This document shows, in pieces, positions 1-8,394 of a DNA stretch of 64,000 nt. Made by a program: the position numbers and the translations under genes. The notes under the pieces were generated by a model. That model was not told the origin of the DNA. It made no database searches and was given only the letters and a program-made list of their open reading frames with translations. Location of the stretch: positions 1 through 64,000 of the forward strand of contig UQCQ01000001.1 in the NCBI GenBank assembly GCA_900539595.1, read 5' to 3'. The stretch comes from an uncultured Mollicutes bacterium (GTDB lineage: Bacteria > Bacillota_I > Bacilli_A > RFN20 > CAG-826). How positions within the stretch are numbered: the first letter of the stretch is position 1; the number at the start of each line of letters is the position of its first letter.

Positions 1-280
1 CGCGATAACGCGTTTCGGATTTGGAACCGTCTTCTGGAGCAAGGGCGATGATTTCCGCGATTGTTTTATATTCCGCGGGTTTTACGTCAGACGAAGTATT
101 GGAGGAATCACTGGAGGTCTTGTTGGACGTGTCAGTAGAAACGGGGGTGTCTGGGATAGACACAGGGGAAGAGGTGCTCTCTCCCGGGGTCGTGGAGGAA
201 TCATTCGGCTTGGTCGGGCCGCAGGAAGCGAGCGCGAGAAGCGAAGTGGCCAGCACGAAAAGCAGCGACTTGTTTTTCAT
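1..280 (-). CDS. Lipoprotein, N-terminal part (runs off the left edge)
   Basis: The first 93 codons of a minus-strand gene lie here; the rest is outside the window. The start ATG (278-280) follows an AAAGG-type ribosome binding site. The protein opens with MKNKSLLF, a hydrophobic stretch and a lipobox LALASC, so cysteine 20 should be lipidated after export. A serine/threonine/proline-rich linker of about 45 residues follows, like those of the other lipoproteins in this window. The last visible residues, YKTIAEIIALAPEDG, resemble the start of OB-fold-like domains in Bacillota surface lipoproteins; that is inference from a short stretch. Function unknown. Confidence 0.8.
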   Translation of the reverse strand, partial: MKNKSLLFVLATSLLALASCGPTKPNDSSTTPGESTSSPVSIPDTPVSTDTSNKTSSDSSNTSSDVKPAEYKTIAEIIALAPEDGSKSETRYR

Positions 281-474
281 CTTTCATTCCTTTCCAAAGC
301 AGCAAAAAAGGGTGCTACTATCCCCATGGACCATGGAGAATTCGTACCCTTAAGCTGCATTTTGATTTGATGAATGGTTTTAAACCATCCGAAATTAAAG
401 CACGGAACGGCAAGAAAGCAAATAGTAAAGTTGTAAATTCCCGTGAAATCGGGCCTTCAGACTCGATGTTCAAG

Positions 475-1500
475 TTAAAGAATAAAGACGAGGAGATATC
501 CGGCGACGCATCCAGTGGCCAGAATTCCCGTTAGGACATAGCCAAGCATTTTCTTATTTTGGAAAATCTTGGTGAAATAGCGGAGGGCGCAGAAAGCCAC
601 CACTCCGGCGCATACGGCAAGACCTGCGATTTCAAATTGAATGGCGTCCGGCTCCGCGATGAAAATGCCGCGATCAACAACATCATTTAGTCCTGGGTTC
701 ATTTGATGCCAGGAAACCGTATCGGCCAAGGCAAGGATGGCAAAGTCAAACGTGCAGGAGCCAATCATGTTGCCATACCCGGCGTCGTAATTCTTCTTTC
801 GGAAGAGCTGGGCCGTCGAGATGATTTCGGGAATCGAAGTTCCAATGCCAAGCAAGAGGGCGCCCGCAACCGAACCAGACAAAGCGGGAATCGCTTCTTG
901 AATTAAGGAAGTGAGATAGGTTAAAGCGATCGAAGAGCCGATAAGAAGGACGGCGCACACCGAGAAAAGGATGATGATTTTCTTTAAAGTCCAATTAACG
1001 GCCTCTTCCTCTCCCTCTTCTTCATCGCTCGTCTTGGGTTGCAGAACCAAGGTCAAGATGTATAAACCAAAGATTAGAATCGACATCAAGTTGATGTCGC
1101 CTAGCATCACTTGCCACTGTTCCGGGGCAAAGAAGGCATAGGCGGCAAGAAGATACATTCCAAAGCAGAATAATCCATTAAATACATGCCACTTCTGGAA
1201 TTTCGCATCGCCAAAATGCTTGACCCAAATAAAGGTTTCTAAGGTAAGAACCACGAGATCAAAGATAATGGATCCTAGAATATCGCCGACAACAAACGAG
1301 GCGTTATGAACCAAGAAAATCGAAGAGAAGGCGGTGAATAGTTCGGGGAGCGAGGTCACCGCGGCAAGCAGGACGCCCCCAATAAAAGCTCCGCTGATCT
1401 TGGTTTTCTTATCCAGCATATCGACTAAGTTGCCTAACTCAATCGAAAGGAAAATCATCAAAACCAAATCAAGAACATATACAGGGTAAATCCACCACAT
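475..1500 (-). CDS. CaCA-family cation/calcium exchanger (paralogue 1)
   Basis: Integral membrane antiporter of the sodium/calcium exchanger (CaCA) superfamily, expected to export Ca2+ or another divalent ion in exchange for Na+ or H+. Both family alpha-repeats are visible: GVLLAAVTSLPELFTA near residue 42 and GALLLGIGTSIPEIIST near residue 215, the latter followed by GNMIGSCTFDFAILA. About ten hydrophobic segments are split by a short acidic loop (DEEEGEEEA) near residue 160. The start is well placed behind AAGGAGGAG. It lies 66 nt after the sugar transferase on the same strand. A close paralogue sits at 59451-60488, which has a manganese riboswitch; this copy has no room for one. Substrate ion not determinable from sequence. 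Confidence 0.92.
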   Translation of the reverse strand: MWWIYPVYVLDLVLMIFLSIELGNLVDMLDKKTKISGAFIGGVLLAAVTSLPELFTAFSSIFLVHNASFVVGDILGSIIFDLVVLTLETFIWVKHFGDAKFQKWHVFNGLFCFGMYLLAAYAFFAPEQWQVMLGDINLMSILIFGLYILTLVLQPKTSDEEEGEEEAVNWTLKKIIILFSVCAVLLIGSSIALTYLTSLIQEAIPALSGSVAGALLLGIGTSIPEIISTAQLFRKKNYDAGYGNMIGSCTFDFAILALADTVSWHQMNPGLNDVVDRGIFIAEPDAIQFEIAGLAVCAGVVAFCALRYFTKIFQNKKMLGYVLTGILATGCVAGYLLVFIL

Positions 1501-1566
1501 GGCACTACTCCTCCTTAAGCGTGTGGAATAAGTCTACGCTTCTAGGGGAGGGGTTTCGAGGGGCAA

Positions 1567-2259
1567 TTAACGGCCGCGGTCTTTTTTGTTGAACCCCAAA
1601 AGGATTCCAAAGGCGATGAAAAAGATTTTAACGTCCATCCCAAGAGATAAATCGCGAACGTAATCGCTGTCATAACGGGCTTTTTCCATCGGATCGTGGG
1701 AGCGATGCATCTTCACGATGGCGAGGCCGCATAGCCCAGGACGAACCAAGAAAGAGTCGGGTTCGCAGGATTTTCTAGCGTCGTAGAGTTTTTTCTCGTG
1801 TTCTTCGTCCTGCTGGGGACGAGGACCGATAAAGGACATGTGACCGACAAAAATGTTAAAGAGTTGGGGCAGCTCATCAAGCGATGTTCTTCTTAGGAAG
1901 TGACCAAATTTTGTAATCATCGCTTCCTGTTCTTCGTGGGTTAAATCATCGGGGGCGACATTAGGGGCATCCGCACGCATAGAACGGAACTTCAAAAGCA
2001 AAAACGGTTTTTCGTTTTTGCCTAACCGCTTCTGCTTAAAGATGGCAGGACCCTTTGAAGTGCATCTTGTAATAATGGCAATCACAAGCATAGGTAATCC
2101 AAGCAAAATAATTCCAATAAAGGAACCAAAAATATCGATGGCACGTTTAAAGAATAACCAAACCTTTTGTTTTGGTGAAAAAGTAAAAGAGGCTTTTGCC
2201 CCCCTTGATTCATTTTTCTCGCATGAATTCATATGTCTTTGCATATTATGAAAGCACAT
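1567..2259 (-). CDS. Initiating sugar-phosphate transferase (WbaP/WcaJ/PglC type)
   Basis: Membrane enzyme of the bacterial sugar transferase family (Bac_transf) that moves a sugar-1-phosphate from a nucleotide sugar to undecaprenyl phosphate, the first step of repeat-unit assembly. Visible family motifs: a membrane re-entrant helix after LFFKRAIDIFGS, KQKRLGKNEKPFLLLKFRSM, LRRTSLDELPQLFNI, MSFIGPRP and RPGLCGLAIV. The catalytic core is complete. The start is uncertain: the frame is open up to 2490, which would overlap the upstream acyltransferase by 136 nt and has no ribosome binding site. ATG codons at 2259, 2244 and 2232 are the better candidates, although a hydrophobic stretch just before them (AVFRFCVLISVIAAY) may be translated from a non-ATG start. 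It probably acts first in the surrounding polysaccharide pathway. Confidence 0.88.
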   Translation of the reverse strand: MCFHNMQRHMNSCEKNESRGAKASFTFSPKQKVWLFFKRAIDIFGSFIGIILLGLPMLVIAIITRCTSKGPAIFKQKRLGKNEKPFLLLKFRSMRADAPNVAPDDLTHEEQEAMITKFGHFLRRTSLDELPQLFNIFVGHMSFIGPRPQQDEEHEKKLYDARKSCEPDSFLVRPGLCGLAIVKMHRSHDPMEKARYDSDYVRDLSLGMDVKIFFIAFGILLGFNKKDRGR

Positions 2260-2354
2260 GGGCTTATTTGCAAAGAAAAAGTAAGCAGCAATAACGCTGA
2301 TCAAAACGCAAAATCTGAAAACGGCTTTGGCACTAATGCAAATTTCGTTTCTGC

Positions 2355-3421
2355 TTACAGGACGGCACTTCTTCTTTTTTGAGGGATTTTTCCAAAAATT
2401 ACGCAATCGAACACAGGGAAAGTTTTTATAACAAAAATAATACCATAGGTAATAAGAACCAAGGCCGTAAACGACCAAATAAATGGCCATTTTTGAAACA
2501 AGATGTCAATTGCAGGAATCGACAAAAGAAATACGTGAACGTAATAGGTTTCAAGTGAAAACATCCCCAACTTGCTAATTTGTCGGAACAACGAAAGCCT
2601 GCATAGTTCGCTGCAAGCTATAACTATCATAATGATAGAAGACAAGCCGCCTAAGATGCGTAAGGAGATGTTGATCAATGTATCAGGCGCATTTAAATAA
2701 GAAGAGTTATAATTTAAGACAACGGCCAAAAGCAATAGAGAAATTGCAACCAATAACGTCATAAGTAAATGTCGTTTTTCCCCATCTCCAATGGAAGTTA
2801 CCTTTTCTAAAATCGGCATTAAAATCGGACCGAGAAGGAAAAACAAGGAATAATAAATAAGAAGCTTAGCGTCGCCAAAATCATTCGCGAAAAGATAAAG
2901 CGCGGCAGGGGCGGAAAGACAAAGGAGATAAAACACAATTGTTGTGATTTTTTTAAAGGGGATTCTCTTAATTAATCCCGCCAAAAATCCGGATATATTC
3001 AGAATGGTCTCCATCCAAAAAAGCACCCAAAGAAACCAAAGCCCATTCTGAGGATGACTGATTATCAAAAAAAATATTCAAATAAGGATGAGGACGCATA
3101 GCCTCCTGACGCCCACTTCAGCAAAACAAAAGAAAAGAAAGGAATCAAATAAGAGGCGCAGGCACGCAATTCGTTTTTTGTACAATCAAGAAATCGAGAA
3201 ACTGAAGTCGCTTTTCTAAAAGAAAAATAACCAGCGATAAAGAAGAAAAGCGGCATTTGAGTCAAAAATATAAAATTATAGAAGGCGGATTGAGTCAGCG
3301 CCGGTCTCCAATGTTGAAACGTGTGATCGAGCATTACGAACCCCAAAGCGATCAACTTCATAAAATCATAAAAAGCAATCCTACCGCTTTTAAAACATTG
3401 GAAAGGATTTTTAATAATCAT
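2355..3421 (-). pseudogene. Acyltransferase family 3 membrane protein, split by a frameshift in a T8 run
   Basis: Two reading frames together make one Acyl_transf_3 protein of about 355 residues, the usual family length. These enzymes acetylate surface sugars across the membrane. The first part (3421 to about 3070) starts with ATG behind AAGGGTGA and carries the N-terminal signature AFYDFMKLIALGFVMLDHTF. It stops just after SLFEYFF. The second frame continues with IISHPQNGLWFLWVLFW, a typical family segment, and the remaining transmembrane helices to 2355. The junction is a run of eight A on the plus strand (3067-3074). Adding one base to this run restores a single protein, and the second frame has only a TTG inside the run as a start. 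It may be inactivated, phase-variable, read by slippage, or a sequencing error. Confidence 0.75.
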
Positions 3422-3547
3422 TTTCGTCACCCTTTTTTTGCAAGGCCCCTTTGTTTTATCGAGATATCAGAATTTTTCGTTTTCTTTTAAATTGGCAACA
3501 ATAAATAAGAGTTTACGTTATGTGAAAAGAAACGGATAATAATTTTT

Positions 3548-4573
3548 ATGGATTTATTGAACAACGAGATTTACGCATCCGACATTCAAAAGATATTATC
3601 GACATTTGATATCACTCCGTTCAATCAGAAAAAAATCCTAATCACCGGCGGGGCCGGTTTAATAGGTGCATCCATCGCGGATTTGTTCCTGTACGCTATT
3701 AAAGCTTCCTTAATCAGAGCCGATATTTTTATCGCGGATTTGAGCAAAGAAAGTTTTTACGAAAAATTTGGCTCAGAAAAAAATATTACATTCATTCCAT
3801 TTAACGCGTTGAGTTCCTTTGTATGGGAGCAGCCTTTTGATTATGTAATTATGGCCGCGGGAATAGCGTCGCCGCAAAATTACGTAAAATTGCCCACGGA
3901 AACCGCGTGGACTTCCATCAACGGAGCGATGTCATTTCTCCCTTTCTTCCAGAAACAGATAGGAAAATACGTTTATATTTCTTCGAGCGAAGTATATGAG
4001 GATGGCTTAAAACCACACAGCGAAGACGAACCAACGCGCGCCATTACTTCTGATTTGCGTTTCTCTTATGCCTTTGGCAAAATAGCCACTGAGCAGTTTT
4101 GCCAATACGCGTGTCGCGAATATGGTTCCCACATTTTGATTGCGAGGCCCGGACACATCTTTGGTCCAAGGGCAAGCGAGCAAGACACAAGAGTCTCTTC
4201 CACATTTTGTAGAAACGCGGCGCTCAGAAGAGACATAACGTTAAAATCGGATGGAATGAGCCTGCGTTCCTATTGTTATTCTTTGGACTGTGCGGTCGCC
4301 ATTCTCACAATATTATTACATGGAAAACCTGGCGACATTTATAACGTAGGCACATCAGAAAAAACAACCATACTTGAACTAGCGAAAATGATTTCATTCA
4401 GTGGTGGCGTCTCTCTTTTACACGAAAAACCTCTCGCAACGGAGGAAAGAGCTTTTAACCCGACACATAATTCGTCCTTGAATGTAGAGAAACTATATGA
4501 CATTGGATTCCGGCATTGCTTTACGGTTCAAGAAGGAATAGACCACAACATTAAGATTTGGAGGGGGCGGTAA
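3548..4573 (+). CDS. NAD-dependent sugar epimerase/dehydratase (extended SDR)
   Basis: A 341-residue extended short-chain dehydrogenase. It shows the Rossmann motif ITGGAGLIG near residue 32, an SSSEVYEDG segment with the catalytic serine region, and the YxxxK pair in SYAFGKIATEQF. The C-terminal part has the substrate-domain signatures RPGHIFGPRA and the family NVGT motif. It is followed after 4 nt by an IspD/TarI-like cytidylyltransferase and then LicD. Similar SDR plus cytidylyltransferase pairs make CDP-alditols (CDP-ribitol, -arabinitol, -mannitol) in pneumococcal-type capsule loci, so a role in reducing or epimerising the alditol precursor is inferred. The substrate is not known. The ribosome binding site is weak. 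Divergent from the acyltransferase gene across 126 nt. Confidence 0.88.
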   Translation: MDLLNNEIYASDIQKILSTFDITPFNQKKILITGGAGLIGASIADLFLYAIKASLIRADIFIADLSKESFYEKFGSEKNITFIPFNALSSFVWEQPFDYVIMAAGIASPQNYVKLPTETAWTSINGAMSFLPFFQKQIGKYVYISSSEVYEDGLKPHSEDEPTRAITSDLRFSYAFGKIATEQFCQYACREYGSHILIARPGHIFGPRASEQDTRVSSTFCRNAALRRDITLKSDGMSLRSYCYSLDCAVAILTILLHGKPGDIYNVGTSEKTTILELAKMISFSGGVSLLHEKPLATEERAFNPTHNSSLNVEKLYDIGFRHCFTVQEGIDHNIKIWRGR

Positions 4574-4577
4574 ACAA

Positions 4578-5291
4578 ATGAATATAGCAATCATCACTGC
4601 CGCTGGTCGTGGAACAAGGGCCAAGTTGTCCACCCCAAAACAATTTTACCTTGTTGATGGAAAGCCATTATTGTTTTATACGATTACTGCATTTGAACGT
4701 TGCAAAGCTATAGACGGTATCGTTGTTGTTTTGCCCGACGACCAATTAAAATTCTTCGAAGAACTTAAACAAAAGTATGGTTTCAATAAACTTTGGGCGG
4801 CGTGCGCCGGAGGAGAAACAAACGAATTGTCCATTTACCACGGGTTGTTAAAGGCAAGGGAATTTGCAGATGATGATGCAATTGTCGTCATTCATGACGG
4901 AGTTCGTTGTTTGGTTCAGCCTAACGTCATCGAAGAAAACATCGAAGTTTGTAAGCAAAGAGGGAATGCTATCACTGCCATTCCATGCAATGAGGCCATG
5001 CTTTATTCAGAAGACGGCACCCAATCCACAAGATCAATAAAGCGAGAATTTATTTACAAAACTCAAACGCCACATTCTATTCGCTTGAAAGCAGCATTAG
5101 ATTTATTTAAAAAATCGATAGATAACGGCAATCAAAACAGCGTTGCCTTGTGCACATTGTTGATAGAAAACAATCAGGAGGTATTTTTCTCTCGGGGGAA
5201 TGCACTCAATTTTAAGGTAACGGCCCCCGAGGACATCATACTTTTCAAATCCGTTTTGCACACCGAATACGCTAATGAGGATTTCAAATGA
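4578..5291 (+). CDS. IspD/TarI-like cytidylyltransferase
   Basis: A 237-residue nucleotidyltransferase that transfers CMP from CTP to an alcohol phosphate. Family motifs are present: the CTP-binding loop ITAAGRGTRAKLSTPKQF at the N-terminus, VVIHDGVRCLVQPNVIE near residue 108, and NFKVTAPEDIILFKSV near the C-terminus, matching the KxTxPEDL end of IspD and TarI. The two families cannot be separated on sequence alone. Position between an SDR and a LicD transferase argues for a CDP-alditol made for a surface polymer rather than for isoprenoid synthesis. The start has a strong GGAGGGGG site, and the stop overlaps the LicD start (ATGA), so the two are probably translationally coupled. Confidence 0.88.
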   Translation: MNIAIITAAGRGTRAKLSTPKQFYLVDGKPLLFYTITAFERCKAIDGIVVVLPDDQLKFFEELKQKYGFNKLWAACAGGETNELSIYHGLLKAREFADDDAIVVIHDGVRCLVQPNVIEENIEVCKQRGNAITAIPCNEAMLYSEDGTQSTRSIKREFIYKTQTPHSIRLKAALDLFKKSIDNGNQNSVALCTLLIENNQEVFFSRGNALNFKVTAPEDIILFKSVLHTEYANEDFK

Positions 5292-6121
5292 CGAGCGTCA
5301 CACAATTAAGCTCACACGAAATTAAATCGATAGAATTTTCACTACTTGAAAAAACCACAAAAATAATTGAGGAACTTGGGCTTAGGTATTTTTTATGTGG
5401 AGGAACTCTTTTGGGGGCAGTTCGCCATCAGGGTTTTATTCCGTGGGATGACGACATTGACATTTGCATGCCAAGAAAAGATTACGAAGTTTTTTTCCAG
5501 TACTGTGAAGAAAACGATATAGGGCTTGATGTATTTTGGTGGAAAAGTCAAAAAGTTAAATACTTTTTACCTTTTGGAAAAATTTGCGATAGAAACACTA
5601 CTGTAGTCGATAATTTTAAGAGAAAAAGCGATAGCAGTACCGGGGTATGGATTGATATTTTTCCTTTGGATTTCTTTGATGATAAAGAAGCGGGGCAGAA
5701 GGCAATTAAAAAAATTAGGTTTTGCAAAGCCATGCTGACAGCTTCGAATTGGGGGAAATATCATAAAAGCCTCACGCATCCTTTTTGGTATGAGCCGCCT
5801 CGCTTCTTCTTTTATATTGCGTCAAGATTTGCAAGTAGAAAAAAATTACTAAAAAAGATGGAAAAGACAATATCCAAATTGTCTCGCGAATGCGGAAACG
5901 GCGCAGGTTGCGTTTTTGGATCGTATGGTTCAAGGGAAATTGTCTCCGCGGACGCTTTTGCTCACGGCATTCCGCTACCATTTGAAGAAAAACAATTTCA
6001 ATGTCCAGAAGGCTATGACGAATACTTATCGTCTTTGTATGGGGATTATATGACCCCGCCCTCTCCCAAGCATCAGGTTTCTCGGCATAGCGTTATCGTC
6101 TATCCGAAAAAAGATGTTTAA
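5288..6121 (+). CDS. LicD-family phosphotransferase
   Basis: LicD proteins transfer a phospho-alcohol (phosphocholine, or ribitol phosphate in fukutin-like relatives) from a CDP donor to a glycan. The family signature is clear near residues 37-60: CGGTLLGAVRHQGFIPWDDD followed by IDICMPRKDYE. A second conserved segment, TGVWIDIFPLDFFDD, lies near residue 118. The 277-residue length is usual. The ATG overlaps the stop of the cytidylyltransferase gene and has GAGGATTT upstream. In context it probably uses the CDP-activated alditol made by the two preceding enzymes to decorate the polysaccharide. No choline uptake or activation genes (licA, licB) are visible, so phosphocholine as the group moved is less likely. 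Confidence 0.92.
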   Translation: MTSVTQLSSHEIKSIEFSLLEKTTKIIEELGLRYFLCGGTLLGAVRHQGFIPWDDDIDICMPRKDYEVFFQYCEENDIGLDVFWWKSQKVKYFLPFGKICDRNTTVVDNFKRKSDSSTGVWIDIFPLDFFDDKEAGQKAIKKIRFCKAMLTASNWGKYHKSLTHPFWYEPPRFFFYIASRFASRKKLLKKMEKTISKLSRECGNGAGCVFGSYGSREIVSADAFAHGIPLPFEEKQFQCPEGYDEYLSSLYGDYMTPPSPKHQVSRHSVIVYPKKDV

Positions 6122-6295
6122 AATCTAAAAAGTACGTTAAACGATCAGCAGCACGACATGGAATTACATAAACGCCTTGTGGCTTACTTATCCAAAAAGC
6201 CATGTTGAGCAACACAATTCCATTAATCGCCTGATGTGCTCTAAAAATAAAACGGAAAACAATTCTTACCCTTTCAAGGTATTTCGCAAGTCATT

Positions 6296-7108
6296 ATGAT
6301 GGTAAGCATGATTTCAACCGTGTCTCCAGATAACCTTTTCGAAGTTCTTGTTTTATCGTGTGACTCTTTTGAAGATATTTGGGGCGCAAGCTACTCACTC
6401 TTTTCCCACAACTGGCCAGAGAAAGTTGAAAAAACCACAATGGTTACGGAATCAAGAAAACCATCACAGCAAACATTTTATGCCATGCATTATAGTGGCG
6501 AGGTGTGCTACGCCGATAAAATAAAGACGGGTCTGGAAAATCTTCGGTCCAAATATGTATTAGTTTTATTAGATGACTACCTTCTAAGCAAGCGAATTGA
6601 TGACGAGCTAATTAATTCGTTAGTTAGAGAGGCCGATGAAAAAAATGTTGATTATGTTCGTTTCGGCACTTTTCGAGGGGAGAAAAAATCAAAAGATTCT
6701 CGCTTTTTTCACAACGTTGATTTGTCAAACCACCATTACGAAGTAAATATGCAGCCGTCTATTTGGAAAACCGAAGCATTACTAAAAGTTCTGCAAGAAC
6801 AAAAAACGGCATGGGAACTTGAAGTTTCCATGACAAAAATTGCCGAAGAAAACCACTTCACCGCCTTCTCCGTCCCCAAAAAGTTTTTCCCTTATTTAGA
6901 TACAATTCGCAAAGGGAATATCCTACGAAAAGCCTGGAGATTCCTGCGAAAAAACAATCTCTACCACGGCCAAAGAAAAAAATGTCCATGGAAGCAAGAG
7001 GCTCGATTAAACTTCATCACTTTTTTCAAAGCGACTACGCCAGTTTGTCTGCAAAAAAAAGTAAAAAAATTTTTAGTAAAAAGAGGGCACCATTATTACA
7101 GCGATTAG
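6296..7108 (+). CDS. Polysaccharide-locus protein, putative glycosyltransferase-like
   Basis: A 270-residue protein not assignable with certainty. The N-terminus, EVLVLSCDSFEDIWGASYSL, and the later LVLLDDYLLSKRIDDELI look like the strand and acidic motif of GT-A enzymes, and MQPSIWKTEALL resembles a segment found in capsule proteins of unknown function. A basic tail ends the protein. No signal peptide or membrane helix is seen. It follows LicD on the same strand after 174 nt that seem to hold decayed sequence, and converges with the next gene, overlapping it by 4 nt. The first ATG is not backed by a clear ribosome binding site; the ATG at 6308 is an alternative. Confidence 0.7.
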   Translation: MMVSMISTVSPDNLFEVLVLSCDSFEDIWGASYSLFSHNWPEKVEKTTMVTESRKPSQQTFYAMHYSGEVCYADKIKTGLENLRSKYVLVLLDDYLLSKRIDDELINSLVREADEKNVDYVRFGTFRGEKKSKDSRFFHNVDLSNHHYEVNMQPSIWKTEALLKVLQEQKTAWELEVSMTKIAEENHFTAFSVPKKFFPYLDTIRKGNILRKAWRFLRKNNLYHGQRKKCPWKQEARLNFITFFKATTPVCLQKKVKKFLVKRGHHYYSD

Positions 7109-8394
7109 TCCTTTTTAAGAAGGGATGTCGCCTCTTCCAGCCACTTTTTAGCTTGGACATTTAAATCGAAACACTCCTTGGCAACTCTCAAGGATTTTTC
7201 GATGACCGCCGCTTTGTTTAAATTGTCTAAACTACAAATAATCGAGGCTAATTCATCTAAATTGGTTGCACACAAACACGCGTCTTTTTCTTTTAAAAAT
7301 GACAAAGCACCCGTTTCAGTCCCTCCATAAGCTAAAACAAGACGTCCACTCCCCAACGTATCACCAACTTTCGTTGACAACGAATAGGCAGTATCTCGTT
7401 GATCCTTCTTCTTTGTTCCTTCAACCAGCAGCAACAAATCGGCCGTCGACATCAATTTCAGTGCCTCATCGTAACTTACCGGCTTTTTCACTACTAAATT
7501 TGCAGGATGTTTTTTATTTACAATTTCCGGGTAAGAGGAGGAATAAACCTCAACTTTTATATCTTTTCCCGCTTTCAAAAAGGCATCCGCAACCTGACAA
7601 AGGGATTCGAAACGCCCATATTCAATATTGCCTAGATATCGGGCAGTTAATATGGAAGATGGAACATCAACCTTGGCAATATAGGGAAGACTCGTCGCAA
7701 TATATTGAACGCAGCCAGGGATATGAAAGAAGTCGCAATACTTTCGCTTAATCTTTTCAGATTCAAAAACTCCGAAAACGGATTGTTTCATAAGCTTGCG
7801 AATCCGATGTTTATACCAAGCCCTGTATAGCCAATAAAAGGGTGATAGAGAAAAATGGTCTTGAAAATACAAATCATCCGTAATAGACAAGAACATGGGA
7901 ATCTTCCATTTATTTGAAATGTATTCAGCGATATCCAAAAGAAAGAAGTCGGGAGAAAAGCAAAAGAATATAGCGTCTGGCTTAACCGTCTCTTCAATCC
8001 ATCGGTTCAATTTATCCGTGTTCCAAAACCGCTTTTTCCACAGCGTTTTCCGCGCCCAACGATAAAGACCATTGCTCTTCCATTTCTTCGCTTTCTTCAA
8101 CGTAGGCAATACTTCCGTTTCCCACTCATCAGGCAATTCGGAATAATTAAAAACCCGTCCAACTTCGGCATTTTTCTTCTTCCAACGTTGAACCAATTGC
8201 CAATCCGTAATTTGATATAGCGATGCACAAAGTCCTTTGATCGGGGTTCTTGCATCCGAAAAAACTTGATAGAGGTTGTCTCTATCCCAAAAATGAAAAT
8301 AAGAATCTAAGGCCCTAGATTGAACCATGGGGTGATAGGGCTGAGTGCATAAAATAAGGATTCTCGGTTGCCAAGATTTATTGTTGTCTTCCAT
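7105..8394 (-). CDS. GT-B fold glycosyltransferase (GT4-like)
   Basis: A 429-residue protein with the layout of a GT-B glycosyltransferase: an N-terminal domain starting RILILCTQPYHP, and a C-terminal domain with ARYLGNIEYGRFESL, then VKKPVSYDEALKLMSTADLL and KVGDTLGSGRLVLAYGGTE in the place of the nucleotide-sugar site. The usual GT4 EX7E motif is not obvious, so the assignment is to the fold and broad clan only. No membrane helices. The start codon lies inside the end of the preceding GT2 gene (17-nt overlap), which points to co-translation. Acceptor and donor sugars unknown. Confidence 0.78.
   Translation of the reverse strand: MEDNNKSWQPRILILCTQPYHPMVQSRALDSYFHFWDRDNLYQVFSDARTPIKGLCASLYQITDWQLVQRWKKKNAEVGRVFNYSELPDEWETEVLPTLKKAKKWKSNGLYRWARKTLWKKRFWNTDKLNRWIEETVKPDAIFFCFSPDFFLLDIAEYISNKWKIPMFLSITDDLYFQDHFSLSPFYWLYRAWYKHRIRKLMKQSVFGVFESEKIKRKYCDFFHIPGCVQYIATSLPYIAKVDVPSSILTARYLGNIEYGRFESLCQVADAFLKAGKDIKVEVYSSSYPEIVNKKHPANLVVKKPVSYDEALKLMSTADLLLLVEGTKKKDQRDTAYSLSTKVGDTLGSGRLVLAYGGTETGALSFLKEKDACLCATNLDELASIICSLDNLNKAAVIEKSLRVAKECFDLNVQAKKWLEEATSLLKKD

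Noticed and set aside
324..336. CCATGGACCATGG palindrome upstream of the first lipoprotein gene
   Set aside because: Short and built from a simple 6-bp palindrome; no regulator or second copy supports a function.
21..353. Plus-strand frame of 110 codons at the left edge
   Set aside because: It is antisense to a minus-strand lipoprotein gene with start, ribosome binding site, signal peptide and lipobox.
2260..2490. Longer N-terminus for the sugar transferase from ATG 2490
   Set aside because: It overlaps the acyltransferase by 136 nt, has no ribosome binding site, and the first 45 residues look like an out-of-frame reading of that gene.
2355..3068. The second acyltransferase frame as a separate gene starting at 3068
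   Set aside because: Its start is a TTG inside the T-run with no ribosome binding site, and the first frame lacks the C-terminal two thirds of the family.
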